NCBI GenBank assembly: GCA_937915725.1
Contig: CALGGV010000329.1
Location: 1-8,240 of the forward strand
Origin: an uncultured Selenomonadales bacterium
GTDB lineage: Bacteria > Bacillota > Negativicutes > Selenomonadales > Selenomonadaceae
Direction: 5' to 3'
Length of the DNA: 8,240 nucleotides
A program made the position numbers and the translations under genes. Positions 5,797 through 8,240 of this stretch are shown piece by piece (within the stretch, counting starts at the first letter, position 1; every line of letters starts with the position of its first letter). The notes under the pieces were generated by a model, which did not search any database, was not told the origin of the DNA, and worked only from the letters and a program-made list of their open reading frames with translations.

Positions 5797-5824
5797 TACA
5801 CAGTTGCTTGAAAAATGTTATAAT
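5796..5824 (+). promoter_or_regulatory. Candidate promoter facing the flippase gene
   Basis: A perfect TATAAT at 5819-5824 on the + strand, with a TATACA (4 of 6 to TTGACA) at 5796-5801 and a 17-bp spacer. It overlaps the region where the opposing promoter's -35 contact would fall. The leader to the ATG at 5939 would be about 108 bases and contain the GGCA-rich heptamers. Confidence 0.4.
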
Positions 5825-5826
5825 CT

Positions 5827-5881
5827 TAGGCAGTAGGCAATAGGCAGTAGTAAAAACTCTTGCCTTATGGCTCTTGCCTAT
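5827..5881. repeat. GGCA heptamer tract with inverted TTGCCTA copies
   Basis: Direct units TAGGCAG, TAGGCAA, TAGGCAG (5827-5847) follow the same scheme as the tract at 4891-4932: a 7-bp unit with one position alternating G and A. Downstream, CTCTTGCCT occurs at 5857-5865 and 5871-5879, exactly 14 bp apart. TTGCCTA (5874-5880) is the reverse complement of TAGGCAA (5834-5840), so the transcript could fold into an interrupted hairpin in the leader of the flippase gene. No known riboswitch is recognised. Confidence 0.75.
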
Positions 5882-5938
5882 CAGAAATTATAACTACGAT
5901 AAAAACTTTTTGCAACTATAGGCGGTGTTACTGAAAGA

Positions 5939-7567
5939 ATGGCGGAAGAAAAAAATACCGGCAGTGAAAAATTTTTAAAAGGCACAATGATTTTGACAAT
6001 CGCAAGTTTCGTTGTCAAAGTGATAGGCTCGTTGAATTGGATATTTGTTTCAAGAATTTTGGGCGGCGAAGGAATTGGGCTGTATCAAATGGCATTCCCA
6101 ATTTATTTTTTCGCAATGACAGTTTCTCAAGCCGGCGTACCGGTTGCAATTTCAATAATCACGGCTGAAAGAGTTGCACTGAATGATATTTTTGGCGCAA
6201 AACGCGTTTTTAGAATTGCAATGGGGTTAATGTTTATAACGGGTGTAATTTTTTCAGTGCTAACATATTTTTCTGCAAGTTGGCTGATTGAATGGCAATT
6301 AATCAGAGACGCGCGCGCCTATATGTCAGTTGTTGTACTTGCGCCGACGGTTTTTTTTGTAACATTTTTGGCGGCGTCAAGGGGATATTTGCAGGGCTGG
6401 CAAAGAATGACTCCAACTGCCGTAAGTCAAATTGTGGAGCAAATTTTCCGCGTCATAACAATGATAGTTTTGGCAGATTTATTTTTACCGTGGGGCTTAG
6501 ACTACGCGGCGGCGGGCGCAAGTTTAGGCGCGTTGGCGGGCGCAGTTACCGGCTTAATAGTTTTAGTTTACTTTCACATAAAATTAAACAAAGAAATTGA
6601 AATTAAATACGGCGCAAATTTGCAACCAACTGAACAATCTGCAAATGAATCGACAATTTCAATCGTCAAGCGAATGTTCAAATTGGCGTTGCCGGTTTCT
6701 GCCGCGTCAATAATGTTGCCGGTTGTTTCAAATTTAGATTTAATGATAGTTCCGCAACGTTTGGAAGTTGCCGGATATTCGGTAAGACAAGCAACAGAGC
6801 TTTTCGGATATTTGAACGGAATGGCAGTACCGCTGATAAATTTGGCAACGATTTTAACGGCGTCATTGGCAGTTTCGATTGTACCGGCAATTTCGGAGGC
6901 GCGGGCGTTAAAGCAGAAAGACAGAATTTTTTTATTGACAGCGTCGGGCGTGCGCATTTCAAATTTTGTATGTTTTCCGGCGTTCGTGGTAGTATTTTTC
7001 TTGGCAACTCCAATTTCAAGCTTGATTTATAACGCGCCGGGCGCAGGTGACGCTGTAATGATTTCTGCCGTGTCGATAATTTTATTGGGCTTGCATCAAG
7101 TTTCAACGGGCGTACTGCAAGGGCTCGGTCATACAACAATACCAATGGTAAATATGATATTGGCGGCGGCGGCGAAAGTTTTTCTGAATTGGCACTTAAC
7201 GGCGTTACCTTATTTTGGAATAATGGGCGCGGCGTGGGCGACGGCGGCTGATATGGGAGTTGCGGCGATTATAAATTTGTACTTCATTCATAAATACATT
7301 GGTTACAAAATGGAGATGGGACAACTCTTTAAAACAATCTGCGCGGCGGGCGTTATGGCGGTTGTTGTAAAATTTTTCTACGAATTTACAATGGCTCAAT
7401 GGCAGATTGAAGTTATTTCAACTTTTGGCGCGGTTTTTGTAGGCTGTGCGGTTTATATTGCGGCAGTTGCACTTTTCGGCGCAATGAAGAAGGAAGACTT
7501 GCAACAAATTCCAATGGTCGGCAGAATTGCAGTAAAAATTTTAACTCGAATTGGTTTTTTAAAATAA
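5939..7567 (+). CDS. SpoVB/YtgP-like polysaccharide flippase (MATE/MOP superfamily, 542 aa)
   Basis: An integral membrane protein of the multidrug/oligosaccharidyl-lipid/polysaccharide exporter superfamily, whose members move lipid-linked sugars across the cytoplasmic membrane. Hydrophobic segments run the whole length from about residue 17 to 520, consistent with the roughly 14 spans of the family. The segment SRGYLQGWQRM followed by MTPTAVSQIVEQIFR (148-171) is close to the RGFFQGHQ...GPTAVSQVVEQIxR stretch of B. subtilis YtgP, which has a similar length of about 544 residues. SRILGGEGIGLYQMAFP near the N-terminus (38-54) is typical too. The substrate is probably a peptidoglycan or envelope-polysaccharide lipid intermediate, by family inference. 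The ATG at 5939 has only a weak ribosome binding site (GAAAG, 5933-5937). It is followed 30 bp on by the GNAT gene on the same strand. Confidence 0.92.
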   Translation: MAEEKNTGSEKFLKGTMILTIASFVVKVIGSLNWIFVSRILGGEGIGLYQMAFPIYFFAMTVSQAGVPVAISIITAERVALNDIFGAKRVFRIAMGLMFITGVIFSVLTYFSASWLIEWQLIRDARAYMSVVVLAPTVFFVTFLAASRGYLQGWQRMTPTAVSQIVEQIFRVITMIVLADLFLPWGLDYAAAGASLGALAGAVTGLIVLVYFHIKLNKEIEIKYGANLQPTEQSANESTISIVKRMFKLALPVSAASIMLPVVSNLDLMIVPQRLEVAGYSVRQATELFGYLNGMAVPLINLATILTASLAVSIVPAISEARALKQKDRIFLLTASGVRISNFVCFPAFVVVFFLATPISSLIYNAPGAGDAVMISAVSIILLGLHQVSTGVLQGLGHTTIPMVNMILAAAAKVFLNWHLTALPYFGIMGAAWATAADMGVAAIINLYFIHKYIGYKMEMGQLFKTICAAGVMAVVVKFFYEFTMAQWQIEVISTFGAVFVGCAVYIAAVALFGAMKKEDLQQIPMVGRIAVKILTRIGFLK

Positions 7568-7597
7568 ATCTGCAAAAATTTTAATGGAGGCTAATAA

Positions 7598-8110
7598 ATG
7601 AACAAAATTTTGATTGAAGGCGAAAGATTAAGACTGCGCCGCGCAGAAATGAAAGACCTTAAATATATTTTTGAACTTCAATATAAGCCGGAAAATATCA
7701 AATTCATTTTGCCGTTTAGTGAAAATTTTCATACGGCGATTATCAATTCTGACAACTCCGAAAAAATGGACGTTATAGTGGAAGAAATTGCAACAGGAAA
7801 ATCTGTAGGATATTTTATGCTGTGTGGACTTGATGATATTGGAATTGAATGGCGACACGTTATCATTGATAAAAAAGGCGTTGGTTACGGCAAAGAAAGT
7901 TTAAAACTTTTAATGAAGTGGAGTTTTGAAATAAAAAAATTTCATCGCGGCTGGCTTGATTGCAAAACTTACAATGAAAGGGCGTTGCATTTGTACGAAA
8001 GTTGCGGCTTGAAACGTGAAGGAATTTGCAGAGAATGTATTCTTGTAAACGGCGTCTACGAAGATTTAATTGTTTTAAGTATTTTAGATAGAGAATATTT
8101 TTCTAATTGA
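7598..8110 (+). CDS. GNAT-family N-acetyltransferase (RimJ/RimL-like, 170 aa)
   Basis: An acetyl-CoA-dependent N-acetyltransferase of full family length. It opens with GERLRLRRAEMKD (8-20), the usual first strand and helix of the RimJ/RimL-like group. The acetyl-CoA pyrophosphate loop is KGVGYGKESL (93-102), fitting the (Q/R)-x-x-G-x-(G/A) motif with lysine at the first position. NERALHLYESCGLKREG (126-142) is the conserved C-terminal helix with its Asn and Tyr, followed by the strand ECILVNGVYEDLIVLSIL. The acceptor (ribosomal protein, antibiotic, polyamine or nucleotide sugar) cannot be told from sequence. Ribosome binding site TGGAGG (7585-7590), 7 bp before the ATG, fixes the start. It probably shares a transcript with the flippase. 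Codons from residue 116 to about 152 are repeated perfectly downstream of its stop. Confidence 0.92.
   Translation: MNKILIEGERLRLRRAEMKDLKYIFELQYKPENIKFILPFSENFHTAIINSDNSEKMDVIVEEIATGKSVGYFMLCGLDDIGIEWRHVIIDKKGVGYGKESLKLLMKWSFEIKKFHRGWLDCKTYNERALHLYESCGLKREGICRECILVNGVYEDLIVLSILDREYFSN
7943..8052 (+). repeat. 110-bp perfect direct repeat, copy within GNAT gene
   Basis: This stretch, starting CATCGCGGCTGGC and coding GNAT residues 116-152, recurs without mismatch at 8131-8240, 188 bp downstream. Only partial, A/T-rich similarity (13 of 20 positions) extends to the left of the match. Confidence 0.97.
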
Positions 8111-8130
8111 AATTTAAAATCAAAATTTTC

Positions 8131-8240
8131 CATCGCGGCTGGCTTGATTGCAAAACTTACAATGAAAGGGCGTTGCATTTGTACGAAAGTTGCGGCTTGA
8201 AACGTGAAGGAATTTGCAGAGAATGTATTCTTGTAAACGG
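8131..8240 (+). pseudogene. Partial duplicate of GNAT 3' part (runs off window)
   Basis: An exact copy of 7943-8052 that continues to the window edge. It keeps an open frame encoding HRGWLDCKTYNERALHLYE and onward, but it is offset from the intact gene (188 is not a multiple of 3) and has no N-terminal two thirds. The only upstream codon that could start it is a TTG at 8107 inside the end of the GNAT gene, with no ribosome binding site. It is most likely a non-functional fragment of a recent duplication or an assembly artefact at a contig end. Whether it extends to a full second domain cannot be seen. Confidence 0.7.

Noticed and set aside
6292..7145. Alternative-frame open reading frames inside the flippase gene
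   Set aside because: They are Cys/Arg/Pro-rich shadows with no initiation signals, fully inside a gene with a clear family match.

Overview
The window is AT-rich bacterial DNA with strong Shine-Dalgarno sites, TTG starts and short intergenic spaces. It carries a C5-pathway haem gene (hemL), a DUF4931-type protein and a SpoVB/YtgP-like flippase. Together these suggest a low-GC member of the Firmicutes (Bacillota), possibly Negativicutes. That placement is inference from protein resemblance only.

Region 1 (1-3074, + strand) is an accessory, phage-flavoured cluster of six closely packed genes. The first (8-586) resembles small phage hypothetical proteins ending in a 'LFAKYFxNLWD'-type tail. Next come three tandem paralogues (592-1032, 1065-1493, 1506-1919). 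They share a 19-residue N-terminal block that is almost identical in DNA, a divergent middle, and a basic C-terminal 'RR(F/Y)xGxIS(N/D)G' block. A fourth, very basic protein (1904-2308) matches the C-terminal half of paralogue 3 but lacks the N-terminal block. The cluster ends with a calcineurin-like metallophosphoesterase of the kind common in phages, here with an extra C-terminal domain of about 100 residues. The likely reading is a prophage remnant or phage-derived island with local gene amplification.

Region 2 (3073-4960, - strand) starts at a hairpin terminator lying between the two convergent blocks. hemL (glutamate-1-semialdehyde aminotransferase, making 5-aminolevulinate for haem or corrinoids) has a recognisable promoter and starts at a TTG. 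It is translationally coupled (TAATG) to a small zinc-ribbon membrane protein. The spacer upstream of hemL holds two 25-bp direct repeats flanking a hairpin and six degenerate heptamers.

Region 3 (4970-5938) holds a GalT/HIT-like DUF4931 protein on the - strand and a divergent intergenic region with two facing TATAAT boxes and a second heptamer tract.

Region 4 (5939-8240, + strand) holds the multi-membrane-span lipid-linked polysaccharide flippase-like protein and, 30 bp on, a GNAT acetyltransferase. After the GNAT stop, 110 bp of its own 3' part reappears without a mismatch and runs to the window edge: a recent partial duplication or an assembly artefact.

The strongest candidates for something undescribed are the tagged paralogue family (constant 5' end, variable body) and the two intergenic heptamer tracts.
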